Positions 32,620 to 41,718 of a DNA stretch of 64,000 bases are shown here, piece after piece. This DNA is from an uncultured Thiothrix sp. (GTDB lineage Bacteria > Pseudomonadota > Gammaproteobacteria > Thiotrichales > Thiotrichaceae). Below the pieces are notes generated by a model that was given only the letters and a program-made list of their open reading frames with translations, was not told where the DNA came from and ran no database searches. Position 1 is the stretch's first letter, and each line of letters starts with the position of its first letter. The stretch spans positions 22,384 through 86,383 of the forward strand of contig NZ_CALMZC010000020.1 in NCBI RefSeq assembly GCF_937873765.1, in the 5' to 3' direction. The position numbers were made by a program, and so were the translations under genes.

Positions 32620-34836
32620 TTAAACTTTAAGCCGTGCCAAGCGATTTGCATTCAAGACTACGGTCACTGAGGACAGAGCCATAGCTGCACCCGCTAGCAT
32701 CGGGTCAAGCAAGATTCCAAAACTTGGATAAAGTATGCCCGCTGCAATTGGAATCCCGACGACATTGTAGGCAAAGGCAAAAAATAGATTCTGCCAAATG
32801 TTATGAGTTGTGGCTTTGGAGATACGAATCGCACGTTCAATGCCGCTTAAAGAGCTGCCGATTAAGGTGACATCGGCTGCGGCAATCGCTACATCCGTAC
32901 CTGCACCAATCGCAAAACCGACATCCGCTTGTGCTAGGGCAGGGGCATCATTAATGCCATCACCTACCATCGCTACCGTTTTACCTTGCTGCTGTAGCTG
33001 ACTAATCACCGCTAATTTATCAGCCGGCAACACCTCGGCATAGACCTGCTGAATACCAAGCTGAGCCGCTAAATGTTCAGCAACCTCGCGTCGATCTCCG
33101 GTGAGCATGGCTAGCTCTAAACCCTGTTTCTGTAAGCTTTGTACGCTGCTTAAAGCATCCGTTTTGAGTGCATCTGCAATCGCGAACAGCGCAATAATTT
33201 CAGTGGGAGTGGCTAAAAATACCGGCGTTTGTGCAGCGAAATCCAAGATTTTTAACGTTTCCTGCCAAGCAGCTAGATTTAAATGTTGCTGTTGCATCAG
33301 GCGGGTATTGCCAATGAAATAACTTTGCTCAGCAATACTCGCTTGGACGCCGTGCCCCGTAATACTAGTAAAGTCTTTCAGCTTTAAATCTTTCAAATGA
33401 GCGGTTTTAGCCGCAGTGCGTAAGGCTTGACCTAAAGGATGCTCAGAACCTTTTTCTAAAGAAGCCGCAAGTTGTAAAACGGTATTGGCCTCATAAGTCT
33501 CTGCGGGATAAATAGCATTTAGGATTGGCTTACCTGCGGTTAAAGTGCCGGTTTTATCCAAGACAATCGTATCAAGTTTAGCGGCTTGTTGGAGTGAATC
33601 GCCATTACGAATCAGAATGCCATTTTGAGCCGCTTTACCAATACCAGCAATAATTGCAATCGGTGTCGCCAAGCCTAAGGCACAAGGGCAAGCAATCACT
33701 AATACGGTCATGGCGGTGACTAGGGCATAACTTAAGGCGGGTTCTGGGCCAAGCCAGAGCCAACATAGAAAGGTAATGACAGCAATCGACACTACGACAG
33801 GCACAAATACAGAGGCGACTTGATCGGCCAAACGCGCCAGCGCAGGCTTAGAGCTTTGTGCTTGGCGAATCATATCGATGATTTTTGCAAGTACAGTATC
33901 AGCACCAATATGGCTGACTTTCATTAAAAAGCTGCCCTCTCCATTTTGCGTCCCGCCTGTGACGAGTGATCCTTTGAGTTTAGCCACTGGCAGGGCTTCC
34001 CCTGTGAGCATGGCTTCATTCACATGCGAGTTGCCCTCGATAATTTTGCCGTCTAAGGGAATGGTTTCACCACTACGCACGCGCAGTATTTCTTCTAAGC
34101 CGACTTCTTCTAAAGGAAGATCCAGTTCTTCACCGTTGCGCAGCACATGTGCGATTGGGGGTTGCAAATTCATTAAATGCTTGATGGCTGCGGTCGTTCG
34201 CCCCCGCGCCCGCATCTCTAAAGCATGGCCTAAATTGACCAAGGCAATCACGACTAAAGCCGCTTCAAAATAAGCATGTTGAGCGAGACTAGGAAAAGCA
34301 CTAGGAAAGAACACGACTAGCATGGAGTAGAACCAAGCTGTTCCAGTACCGAGTGCAATCAAGGTATCCATATTACTGGAGTAGTGTTTTAGTTGTTGCC
34401 AAGCTCCACGGAAGAAATGGCCTCCTGAATAAATCAAAACTCCTAAGGTAATGATACCCATCAACAACCAAAACCAGCGCCCTGAACCCTGCAGATGCGG
34501 TAAAGCATGTAAGAGCATATCGCCAATCATCAGAAAACTACCGGGAATAGCGGCGACCCAAACCCGTTTCCAAAGCTTGCGATAATAAACGGCTTCAGCG
34601 GCTTCTTTTTCCAGTTCAGCTTGCCGACCCTGCATCAGGGCTGCGTCATATCCAGCCTGTTTAACCGCTATGAGTAAAGCCTCAGGTTGGACTTTGCCTG
34701 TGACCAAAGCCGTTCGCTCGGCTAGGTTGACGTTTGCTGATTCGACACCAGCTACCTGTTTTAAGGCAGCTTCTACTGAGCTTACACAACCGGCACACAT
34801 CATGCCGGCAATCGAAAGGCGTAGGGGGGCAGTCAT
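32620..34836 (-). CDS. copA: Copper-exporting P-type ATPase
   Basis: A 738-residue P1B-type ATPase pumping Cu(I) out of the cytoplasm. It has an N-terminal heavy-metal-associated domain with the Cys14-x-x-Cys17 pair (MMCAGC), eight predicted membrane helices, the CPC ion site in VIACPCALGLATP, the phosphorylation motif DKTGTLTAGK, the HP pair in KGSEHPLGQAL, and the hinge GDGINDAPAL. The start codon overlaps the stop of the copper chaperone gene (TAATG), so translation is probably coupled. Expected to be induced by Cu through a MerR- or CsoR-type regulator not present here. Confidence 0.96.
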   Translation of the reverse strand: MTAPLRLSIAGMMCAGCVSSVEAALKQVAGVESANVNLAERTALVTGKVQPEALLIAVKQAGYDAALMQGRQAELEKEAAEAVYYRKLWKRVWVAAIPGSFLMIGDMLLHALPHLQGSGRWFWLLMGIITLGVLIYSGGHFFRGAWQQLKHYSSNMDTLIALGTGTAWFYSMLVVFFPSAFPSLAQHAYFEAALVVIALVNLGHALEMRARGRTTAAIKHLMNLQPPIAHVLRNGEELDLPLEEVGLEEILRVRSGETIPLDGKIIEGNSHVNEAMLTGEALPVAKLKGSLVTGGTQNGEGSFLMKVSHIGADTVLAKIIDMIRQAQSSKPALARLADQVASVFVPVVVSIAVITFLCWLWLGPEPALSYALVTAMTVLVIACPCALGLATPIAIIAGIGKAAQNGILIRNGDSLQQAAKLDTIVLDKTGTLTAGKPILNAIYPAETYEANTVLQLAASLEKGSEHPLGQALRTAAKTAHLKDLKLKDFTSITGHGVQASIAEQSYFIGNTRLMQQQHLNLAAWQETLKILDFAAQTPVFLATPTEIIALFAIADALKTDALSSVQSLQKQGLELAMLTGDRREVAEHLAAQLGIQQVYAEVLPADKLAVISQLQQQGKTVAMVGDGINDAPALAQADVGFAIGAGTDVAIAAADVTLIGSSLSGIERAIRISKATTHNIWQNLFFAFAYNVVGIPIAAGILYPSFGILLDPMLAGAAMALSSVTVVLNANRLARLKV

Positions 34837-35033
34837 TAGTCAATCAATTCCGCCGGATAGCCTGCTTCTGTTAAGGTTTCAATAATCAGCTCTGCTTCAA
34901 GTTGACCGTGTACTTCAACCGTTTTAGTCGCTAAATCGACTGATACTTGCTCAACTCCAGCTAAAGCGTCTAATTTGCTGTGCACGGCTGAGCTACAACC
35001 ACCACATTTCATATTTTCTACTGTAAATTTCAT
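34836..35033 (-). CDS. copZ: Copper chaperone, heavy-metal-associated domain
   Basis: A 65-residue single-domain protein with the ferredoxin-like HMA fold; MKCGGCSSAV is its metal-binding Cys-x-x-Cys loop. It hands Cu(I) to CopA, encoded immediately downstream. ATG 35033 follows GGAGAG with a 7-nt gap; a GTG five codons earlier is less likely. In the upstream gap a CTAG-N11-CTAG dyad (35107-35125) might bind a metal regulator, but it is not a recognisable CueR box. Confidence 0.92.
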   Translation of the reverse strand: MKFTVENMKCGGCSSAVHSKLDALAGVEQVSVDLATKTVEVHGQLEAELIIETLTEAGYPAELID

Positions 35034-35221
35034 CTTAAATCTCTCCACAAGAACTACTTACACCTTAACAAATCACCCGTTGCCGAAGCGAAAGACCTTG
35101 CAAACTCTAGCATTCTGTAGACTAGTCACTCATGTTTTAAATCAAAATAGAGCCTAGCTCCAATCGAAACTTAAGCCTAAACACGCTATCCTAATTGAAC
35201 TTGTTTTTAAGGACTTTGTGC

Positions 35222-36709
35222 ATGACTCAAGCATACAAAATCAAACTGGCCGCCATTGCTAAGGATGAAGGCTTTTACTTGCCCTTGTGGGTATATCATC
35301 ATCTGCATTTTGGTTTTGATGTTATTGATATTCGAGTTAATGATACGACAGATAATTCTTTAGAAATTTTAAAAAAACTTAAAACAATCTATGGTGAACG
35401 GTTACGTTTTAGCCTTGCAGATCAGATAATGGCAGAGTGTCAAACTAAAGGTATTCATTTTCAAACCTATATTTATAAGCAAATTTATCAAGAGACATTA
35501 TCGGAGGATTTTACACATTTAATCTTTCTTGATATTGATGAATATTGGTGTTCAGCAGATTTTTCAAAAACAATAAAAGATTTTTTAACGCAAGTATCCA
35601 ATTTTGATGTTTGTATGTTTCAATGGCTTATTGAGCTACCCAATTCTGAGCGAAACATGGAGGATTTTGCTTTTAAATTGATAATGAAAGGTCAAAAAAG
35701 TAACCATGTAAAAAGCTTGCTTGATCTCAAAGCAGAAGTTAAAGGAGTAAATATCCATAACTATATCATTGACAAAGGGGATTATATTTTGTCGGATAAA
35801 GGTAGGGTTGATTTTGCGGAAGCTAACAAAGATCGAGGTGTTTTGCCGGTAGATTTACATGAGCAGTCAAGATTAACTTTAAGTAATTACTTTGTTTTTC
35901 ATTTTGTCTTCCGTTCTCAAGATGAATATATAGCCAGTTTATTACGTGGTAATAAACAAAGCGGTGGGAGTTTTTTCCTAAAAAGAAATAGAATTGGCTT
36001 TATTCCTACTTATGCACGTAAGTATATTCTACGTTGGATTATTCCAGAAGATAGTTTAATGCCTTATAAGCGTGAATTTTTTAAAATTCTTAAGTTGCTT
36101 AAAACTGATCTAATTGAGGCTAGCTCATTTGTTTTAGTTAGAAAGCAGGCTGTATTAGATTATTTAAAAGATGATGTATTCCTTCAGCAAGTCAATGCAA
36201 ATAAAATGCGTGGCATAGATGAAGGGATTTACCAGTCAAAAAAGATAAATTATTTTATCAAAGCTAAGGTTAGTAATATTTGCTTTGATGAGCAGCTAGG
36301 ATGCTGTAAGTTTAGTTGTGAAGTCACTAGCGAGCAAGTCGCTTATGAACTCGTCATTACTCGAAGTTTTGCCAAAGAGCCAGTGATCGCAAAAATTCAT
36401 CTACTTAGCATAGAGCAGCGATCTTCATACGACATTAAGAAATTTTATATTGAAATTGATATTAGTCAATTGACTGATGTCGTTTACAATAAGACGCCTC
36501 CTTTTTGCTTGGCTGCGCGAGTAAATAATGAATTGTTTTTACTAGAGATGTATCAATTTCGTGAATTAAGTACCTTAATTCTACCCAAAATTATGCAGAT
36601 GCGTGGAGCTACATCTAAAAAAGAACTTAAACAGTCTAAAAGCATCTCTCTACAGATGCTCCAAGCTGAAAAGAAAAATTTCTGGCAGAAATTATTTAAT
36701 AAGAGCTAA
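35222..36709 (+). CDS. Family-2-type glycosyltransferase with C-terminal extra domain
   Basis: A 495-residue cytoplasmic glycosyltransferase-like protein. Residues ~1-260 resemble GT2/Glyco_tranf_2_4 proteins: KIKLAAIAKDEGFYLPLWVYHHLHFGFDVIDI at the start, and the Asp-x-Asp motif in LIFLDIDEYW for nucleotide-sugar metal binding. Residues ~350-460 form a beta-rich module of unknown role. The gene is visibly more AT-rich than its neighbours, which suggests transfer, as usual for surface-polysaccharide genes. ATG 35222 follows AAGGA. A decayed fragment of a related C-terminal module lies just downstream. Confidence 0.75.
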   Translation: MTQAYKIKLAAIAKDEGFYLPLWVYHHLHFGFDVIDIRVNDTTDNSLEILKKLKTIYGERLRFSLADQIMAECQTKGIHFQTYIYKQIYQETLSEDFTHLIFLDIDEYWCSADFSKTIKDFLTQVSNFDVCMFQWLIELPNSERNMEDFAFKLIMKGQKSNHVKSLLDLKAEVKGVNIHNYIIDKGDYILSDKGRVDFAEANKDRGVLPVDLHEQSRLTLSNYFVFHFVFRSQDEYIASLLRGNKQSGGSFFLKRNRIGFIPTYARKYILRWIIPEDSLMPYKREFFKILKLLKTDLIEASSFVLVRKQAVLDYLKDDVFLQQVNANKMRGIDEGIYQSKKINYFIKAKVSNICFDEQLGCCKFSCEVTSEQVAYELVITRSFAKEPVIAKIHLLSIEQRSSYDIKKFYIEIDISQLTDVVYNKTPPFCLAARVNNELFLLEMYQFRELSTLILPKIMQMRGATSKKELKQSKSISLQMLQAEKKNFWQKLFNKS

Positions 36710-36742
36710 ACTGAATTCAAAAATATCCTCAGCAGCTTAGTA

Positions 36743-36960
36743 CAATAATTTCCCAAATTACTTTTGATGAATCTAGTTTAATCTACCGCTTTACTTGTGA
36801 AATCAGTAGTAAAACTGAGGATTACCAATTATATTTTATGCAAAGCTTCATGCAAATTGTCGTGCCAGCAAAAATAGTTATGTTTAATGAGCGATCTACT
36901 AATTTAGGAAGAATGCGTGTATTTAATGTAGAGATTGGTATCAACAATTTAGCTAGAGAG
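36743..36960 (+). pseudogene. Remnant of a second copy of the glycosyltransferase C-terminal module
   Basis: Frame-consistent translation from about 36743 gives a segment with FDESSLIYRFTCEISSKTEDYQL, then AKIVMFNERSTN and FNVEIGINNL. It aligns with FDEQLGCCKFSCEVTSEQVAYEL, AKIHLLSIEQRS and FYIEIDISQL in the intact gene upstream, at roughly one-third identity by eye. No start codon or catalytic half is present, and it runs into the end of the opposite-strand GNAT gene, so it is a truncated leftover of a tandem paralogue. Confidence 0.6.
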
Positions 36961-37660
36961 TATTTAAGGATTTTAGCTGCTTACCTTCAGAGTCAAAATT
37001 ACTCACCATCAACCATGCTTCAAACTTGTGTTTTAGGCGTGGCCATTCGTTATCTAAAATTGCATACCAAGCAGTATCACGATTGCGGTTTTTGTACACA
37101 GCCGCTTGGCGGAATACACCTTCAAACTGGAAGCCTAAACGTTCAGCCGCTTGGCGTGAAGGCGCATTTAAGGCGTCGCATTTCCATTCATAGCGTCGAT
37201 AACCCAAGTCTTCAAACACATAGCGCATCATTAAATACATAGTTTCGGTAGCTGCGCGAGTTTTTTGTAAAGCAGGTGAGAAGTTAATATGCCCCACTTC
37301 AATCACACCGTTGGCAGGATCAATCCGCAGATAACTCGCCATGCCCAATGCTTTACCGTCTGGATTTAAAATACTGTAGAAACAGGGGTCTTCACTGTGG
37401 GTATTTTTTTCTAGCCAAGTAGTAAAGCTTGGGAAATCTATGAAAGGGCCATAAGGTAGATAAGTCCAAATACGGTTTTCTTGGTCAGCAGTAAATGCAG
37501 TATATAAATCTTGAGCGTGCTGTAAACTCAAGGGTTCAAGTCGGCAATATTGACCGCTTAAGACTGGAAAGCTGGGTGCAGGTTTAGCTTGCCAATTCAC
37601 AGAATAACCAATTGCTTGACCGAGTTCATTGTAGTCTTGGGGCTGAGTGTTAGGCTGCAT
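36953..37660 (-). CDS. GNAT-family N-acetyltransferase, RimJ/RimL-like
   Basis: A 235-residue acetyltransferase using acetyl-CoA. It has the RimL/Acetyltransf_3 layout: CRLEPLSLQHAQDLYTAF at the start, IGVIEVGHINFSPALQKTRAATETMYLMMRYVFEDLGYRRYEWKCDALNAPS with the pyrophosphate-binding loop, and ERLGFQFEGVFRQAAVYKNR near the end. Members acetylate amino-group metabolites or proteins. It is the last gene of the tup-moa run, 12 bp after the deiminase-like gene. The substrate is unknown. Confidence 0.85.
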   Translation of the reverse strand: MQPNTQPQDYNELGQAIGYSVNWQAKPAPSFPVLSGQYCRLEPLSLQHAQDLYTAFTADQENRIWTYLPYGPFIDFPSFTTWLEKNTHSEDPCFYSILNPDGKALGMASYLRIDPANGVIEVGHINFSPALQKTRAATETMYLMMRYVFEDLGYRRYEWKCDALNAPSRQAAERLGFQFEGVFRQAAVYKNRNRDTAWYAILDNEWPRLKHKFEAWLMVSNFDSEGKQLKSLNTL

Positions 37661-37672
37661 CAGGTACTCGCT

Positions 37673-38764
37673 TTATAAGCTGGGTTGTTGACGGGTGACA
37701 GAGTGAATACTAGCACTCCCTGAGGCTAAAGCATCAATATTCAATAGCTCGATTTTGCGTTCAGGATAGGCAGCTTGTAAGGCGCGGCGTGCTGCATTAT
37801 CAGTTAGCACATCACCAAATTCTTGCATTAAAACAGCCTTATTGCACACATAAAAACCTAAATAACTGGAAGCAAAATCAGAGCCAATGAATTCAACACG
37901 TGCGCCTTTGGGTTTATTTAAGGTAATTACCTCTAACCTTTGGCCATTTGCATCGGTGGCATGGTTAAGGATTTCTTGGTGACGCAAAGTAATAGCATGT
38001 TCTTTAAAAGCTGGGTTGGGTTCATGGCTAACCAAAACCTTACCCACTTGCACAAAACGGGCGTAATAGTCGGTGCGGCGCTCAGCTAAATTGCCGGTAG
38101 GATTACCCGGCAGCCAAATCACTTTTTTTAACCCCATTAAGCGCTTTAAACGAGATTCAATTTGGACCTTGGTTAAATCACTGTTTCGCCCCTGATAATA
38201 AACACTGCTCTCGGTCAAAATGGCAGTGCCTGCACCATCTACCTCAAGGCTACTGCCATCCAGTTCAAAATCAGCCTCTACTAATTCAGCTTGTAGTTGC
38301 TTTGCCATAAACTCAGCTAGCTTAATATCGCGACTATATTCTGTTGGCGCATCCCAACCGCTGAAGTGCATATCAATTGCCTGTAATTTTCCTTCAGGAT
38401 TGAGCAGTAAACTAGGTGTGGTATCGCGTATCCAGATATTATCTAGAGGTCTCTTCACATAGGTGACAGCCCCTGCATAGAATTCTTGAGCACGTTCAAA
38501 TTCTCTCGGGCGCACTAACAAAGAAACTGGCTCGTATTTAGCGATGGTTTGGGCAATTAGCACTAGGTTTTTGCGAATAGCAGGTAGAAATTTTTCCGGC
38601 CAAAAGCGCAGATTTGCCCCATGAGCCATCCAAGTGGAATGATGTTTGGTATATTCGGCGGGTAGGGTAAAGGTATTATCTTCAGCGGAGAGGGAAAGTA
38701 ACAGCCAAGTTAAACTGCAAGCGAGACTAGTTTGGAGAAATTGGCGGCGATTGAATGTTTTCAC
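37673..38764 (-). CDS. Agmatine deiminase/PAD-family protein lacking catalytic Cys and His (likely pseudoenzyme)
   Basis: A 363-residue protein of the peptidyl-arginine/agmatine deiminase fold with an N-terminal RRQFLQT plus hydrophobic stretch, i.e. probably exported by Tat or Sec. The family landmarks DNIWIRDTTPSLLL, EVDGAGTAILTESS and the C-terminal VTRQQP are present. But the nucleophile position in the usual IHC-x-T motif reads IHS (TCT at the Cys codon), and the family TDGH-x-D segment reads RRTDYYARF, so the active-site His is also absent. I place the start at GTG 38764, directly after the moaE stop, rather than the ATG inside moaE. Binding or structural function is more likely than deimination. 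Confidence 0.75.
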   Translation of the reverse strand: MKTFNRRQFLQTSLACSLTWLLLSLSAEDNTFTLPAEYTKHHSTWMAHGANLRFWPEKFLPAIRKNLVLIAQTIAKYEPVSLLVRPREFERAQEFYAGAVTYVKRPLDNIWIRDTTPSLLLNPEGKLQAIDMHFSGWDAPTEYSRDIKLAEFMAKQLQAELVEADFELDGSSLEVDGAGTAILTESSVYYQGRNSDLTKVQIESRLKRLMGLKKVIWLPGNPTGNLAERRTDYYARFVQVGKVLVSHEPNPAFKEHAITLRHQEILNHATDANGQRLEVITLNKPKGARVEFIGSDFASSYLGFYVCNKAVLMQEFGDVLTDNAARRALQAAYPERKIELLNIDALASGSASIHSVTRQQPSL

Positions 38765-38765
38765 G

Positions 38766-39209
38766 TTAGCCTGCGGTATTTTTTTCGACCCAACGTTGGC
38801 TGCCATCGTTTAAAGTTTCCTGTTTCCAAAATGGAGCTTGATGTTTAAGATCCTCCATAATTTGGCGACAAGCTTCAAAACTTGCGCGCCGATGGTCTGA
38901 CCATACAGCTACAAGTACAATTGGCTCAGCCGGAATCAGTGTACCCACCCGATGGATCAGTAGAACGTGATTTAAGCCCCAATCAGTACAAGCCTTATCT
39001 ACTAATTGCTGCAAATGTTTTTGTGTCATCGCAGGATAATGCTCCAAGCGCATCGCCTGCACTAGGTCGCCTGCATTAAAGTCGCGCATCGTGCCAACAA
39101 ATATCGCGTTAGCGCCACTTTGCTGCGCATTGAAACTCGGTTGTTGTTGAAAGACTTGAATGGCTTGCCAAGGATCAAATGCAGTGTCCGTGATAGTAAT
39201 TTCAATCAT
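38766..39209 (-). CDS. moaE: Molybdopterin synthase catalytic subunit
   Basis: A 147-residue large subunit of molybdopterin synthase, which with thiocarboxylated MoaD converts precursor Z (cPMP) into molybdopterin. Seen: GTMRDFNAGD near the N-terminus, LEHYPAMTQKHLQQL, HRVGTLIPAEPIVLVAVWSDHRRASFEACRQIMEDLKHQAPFWKQE with the lysines that lie in the active site. ATG 39209 starts just after moaD. A GTG overlapping moaD is an alternative. Confidence 0.95.
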   Translation of the reverse strand: MIEITITDTAFDPWQAIQVFQQQPSFNAQQSGANAIFVGTMRDFNAGDLVQAMRLEHYPAMTQKHLQQLVDKACTDWGLNHVLLIHRVGTLIPAEPIVLVAVWSDHRRASFEACRQIMEDLKHQAPFWKQETLNDGSQRWVEKNTAG

Positions 39210-39210
39210 C

Positions 39211-39441
39211 TTAGCCACCAGTCACGGGTGGAAAAAAGGCTACTTCATCACCATCAGCGAGTAAAGTGTCAGCATCACAGTATTCTTGGTTGCGTGCCAC
39301 TAATACATTGGTCGGGAATTCGGTCTGTGTAGTTTGTTGCCAGAGCTGCTGGGCGCTTAAACCTGCCTGCCAAGCGGTGTGTACTTGGCTTAGCCCAACC
39401 TGTTCTTTTAAGCTCGCAAAAAATAAAGTTTTGATACTCAT
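39211..39441 (-). CDS. moaD: Molybdopterin synthase sulfur carrier subunit
   Basis: A 76-residue ubiquitin-like protein ending in the required Gly-Gly (PPVTGG), which is adenylated and thiocarboxylated before delivering sulfur to MoaE. ATG 39441 follows GGAGG at 4 nt, favoured over an upstream ATG at 39474. It is encoded between the tungstate transporter ATPase and moaE. Confidence 0.93.
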   Translation of the reverse strand: MSIKTLFFASLKEQVGLSQVHTAWQAGLSAQQLWQQTTQTEFPTNVLVARNQEYCDADTLLADGDEVAFFPPVTGG

Positions 39442-39486
39442 AACACCTCCGTGATTAGTGGGACTATAACCCATTCTACTGAGGCT

Positions 39487-40110
39487 TCAGAGTTTTATCT
39501 GCTGATTAGTCACTGCTTGAAACCAATCTGGATCATGGCTAGCAACCATGAGCATTAAGCCTTGGTGTTTGAGATCTTCCAACATTTCCAGAGTTAATAA
39601 ACGCGCGCTGTGATCCATATTGGCCGTAGGTTCATCTAATAATAAAGCACTGGGTTTGCGCAATAAAGCACGTGCCATCGCTAAACGCTGAGCTTCACCA
39701 CCTGAGAGTTGCTTGGCCTTATTGTTAAGCAATGCGCTTAAGCCAGCCCAAGCTGCTACCTCTTCAATTTGCTGAGTTTGCTCAAGACGCGATAAGCCAC
39801 GGGTTAAGGCAAAGGCTAAATTATCCCAAACACTGCCTTCAAATAAGTAGGGCTGCTGATGCAAATAAAGAATTTGGCGCTGTAAGTGTGGTCGATAAGT
39901 TCGCCAAGTGTAGCGGCTTTGGTCAACTTGAATTTCACCACTATCGGGCTTATCCAAGCCTGCCAAAATGCGCATCAAGGTGGTTTTGCCTGCCCCATTT
40001 TTGCCAGTGAGCAGCAGGCACTGGCCGGTAGTTAGTGGCACTTCTAAATCTGTAAAGAGTAAACGCTTGCCATAATGCTTACTGAGATTCCGAAACAAGA
40101 GTTGCTTCAT
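39487..40110 (-). CDS. tupC: Tungstate/molybdate ABC transporter ATP-binding protein
   Basis: A 207-residue ABC ATPase: Walker A GKNGAGKTT, signature LSGGEAQR, Walker B LLLDEPT, switch His near ASHDPDW. It lacks the C-terminal TOBE/Mop domain of ModC, as is typical of short TupC-like proteins. It overlaps the permease gene by 4 bp. Substrate inferred from the TupA-type binding protein in the same operon. Confidence 0.88.
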   Translation of the reverse strand: MKQLLFRNLSKHYGKRLLFTDLEVPLTTGQCLLLTGKNGAGKTTLMRILAGLDKPDSGEIQVDQSRYTWRTYRPHLQRQILYLHQQPYLFEGSVWDNLAFALTRGLSRLEQTQQIEEVAAWAGLSALLNNKAKQLSGGEAQRLAMARALLRKPSALLLDEPTANMDHSARLLTLEMLEDLKHQGLMLMVASHDPDWFQAVTNQQIKL

Positions 40111-40808
40111 GCTGCAATGTGGCCTTTACCTTGGAAATAATGCAGTAAGAGATTCAAGATGAAGGCTAACAATAAAAGTACTAAGCCTAAAGCAATCCCT
40201 TGCGCGAATTCGCCCTTGCTAGTTTCTAAAGCAATCGCGGTAGGAATATTGCGGGTGTAATGCAGGATATTTCCACCGAGCATCATTGATGCGCCCACTT
40301 CGGCAATAATCCGGCCAAAAGAGGCTAGTAGGGCAGACATTAAGCCAAAACGCACTTCATACATCAGTGTCCAAATTGCGCGTATTTTGGAAGCGCCGAG
40401 CATCCGAGCAGTCTCCCAAGCGCGTCGATCCGCAGCCTGTAACGCTGTATGTGCCATCGCGACTAATAAAGGAAAAGCCAGCACAATTTGCCCAATAATC
40501 ATGGCAGTTTGGGTGAATAGCAAACGCCACTCACCTAAGGGGCCACTGCGTGAAAGGACTAAATATAAAGTTAAGCCTACTACGACCGCTGGAATAGCAA
40601 GAGCGGTGTTGGTCATAGCAATCAGTAAACGTCGTCCCGGAAAATTGCCAAAGGCTAGTAAGAAAGCCATGAGAATAGCAGGTGGAGTTGCGAGTGCAAT
40701 CGCGATGAGGGAAACCCTGAAGGAAATCAAAATGATTTCCCACAGGTCAGGGTCGCCACTGATTAGCAGTTGGATAGCTTGCCAAGTGGCGCTACTGATT
40801 GAGGCCAT
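40107..40808 (-). CDS. tupB: Tungstate/molybdate ABC transporter permease
   Basis: A 233-residue inner-membrane permease with about five or six helices and the BPD_transp_1 EAA-type loop in AWETARMLGASKIRAIWTLMYEVRFGLMSALLASFGRIIAEVGASMMLGGNI, resembling TupB/WtpB. It works with TupA and TupC; the start is 11 bp after tupA. Confidence 0.9.
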   Translation of the reverse strand: MASISSATWQAIQLLISGDPDLWEIILISFRVSLIAIALATPPAILMAFLLAFGNFPGRRLLIAMTNTALAIPAVVVGLTLYLVLSRSGPLGEWRLLFTQTAMIIGQIVLAFPLLVAMAHTALQAADRRAWETARMLGASKIRAIWTLMYEVRFGLMSALLASFGRIIAEVGASMMLGGNILHYTRNIPTAIALETSKGEFAQGIALGLVLLLLAFILNLLLHYFQGKGHIAA

Positions 40809-40819
40809 GAATAGATATA

Positions 40820-41677
40820 TTAGTTAGTTTTGACGGGTTCATTGGCAGGTTTAGCTTCAGCCGCATCAGCACTCGGTGTGAATAAAGCTTGCCCGTTTAT
40901 TTTATAATCACCAATCGCTTTTTGCCCTTCCACAGAAACCAGCCACTCAATCAATGCTTGCGCACCCGCATGATTGACATCGGGATAGCGTTTTTGGCTA
41001 ACTGCAATTATGCCATAAGGATTCATTAGAGTTTTATCGCCTTCTAACACAATTTTGAGCGGTGATTTATCCATGGTGGCTAACCAAGTTCCACGGTCGG
41101 TGAGTGTATAGGCTTTTAATTCACCACTCATTTGCAGGACTTCGCCCATGCCTTGACCGGCTTCACGATACCACTCACCTTCAGGTTTTACACCGGCTTT
41201 TTCCCACAGTTTTTTCTCCATTTTGTGCGTGCCAGAGTCGTCACCACGCGAAACGAAGGGAGATTTAGTCTCAGCGATTTGCTTTAAAGCATCGGCCGTA
41301 GTTTTAGTATCTTGCACTTTTGCGGGATCTTCTGCGGGGCCAACGAAAATGAAGTCGTTATACATGACGGAATAGCGCTTATCTCCGAAACCCGCTTCGA
41401 CGAACTTATCTTCATCAGCACGCGCATGGACTAGCACGACATCCACATCACCATTTTCACCAAGCTTTAAGGCTTTACCTGTACCAACCGCTGTCACTTG
41501 TACTTCATAGCCGGTTTTCTTTTGGAAAGCTGGGAGTAATTCATTTAATAAACCAGAGTCTTGGGTGCTGGTGGTGGTTGCCATTTTGAGAATAGGGTTT
41601 ATAGGCTTTTGCTCATCTGCGAACACTGGCAGGATTAAACAGGTAGACAATAAAATAGCTGAGGTCAATTTACGCAT
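40820..41677 (-). CDS. tupA: Tungstate-binding periplasmic protein
   Basis: A 285-residue secreted binding protein (signal MRKLTSAILLSTCLILPVFA). The motif MATTTSTQDSGLLNELLPAF at the start of the mature part is the TupA signature that binds the oxyanion; VVLVHARADEDKFVEAGFGDKR, FVSRGDDSGTHKMEKKLW and a C-terminal EWLVSVEGQKAIGDYKI complete the family. TupA proteins prefer tungstate over molybdate. It is the promoter-proximal gene of a run leading to moaD and moaE, which links metal uptake with pterin synthesis. AGGAG lies before the ATG. Confidence 0.93.
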   Translation of the reverse strand: MRKLTSAILLSTCLILPVFADEQKPINPILKMATTTSTQDSGLLNELLPAFQKKTGYEVQVTAVGTGKALKLGENGDVDVVLVHARADEDKFVEAGFGDKRYSVMYNDFIFVGPAEDPAKVQDTKTTADALKQIAETKSPFVSRGDDSGTHKMEKKLWEKAGVKPEGEWYREAGQGMGEVLQMSGELKAYTLTDRGTWLATMDKSPLKIVLEGDKTLMNPYGIIAVSQKRYPDVNHAGAQALIEWLVSVEGQKAIGDYKINGQALFTPSADAAEAKPANEPVKTN

Positions 41678-41718
41678 ATTTCAATCTCCTCTCTTGAGTG
41701 CGTTTAATAATGACTTTG

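Noticed and set aside
36838..37242. Independent 134-residue gene on the plus strand
   Set aside because: Its first part is the decayed glycosyltransferase module and its second part is antisense to the GNAT gene.
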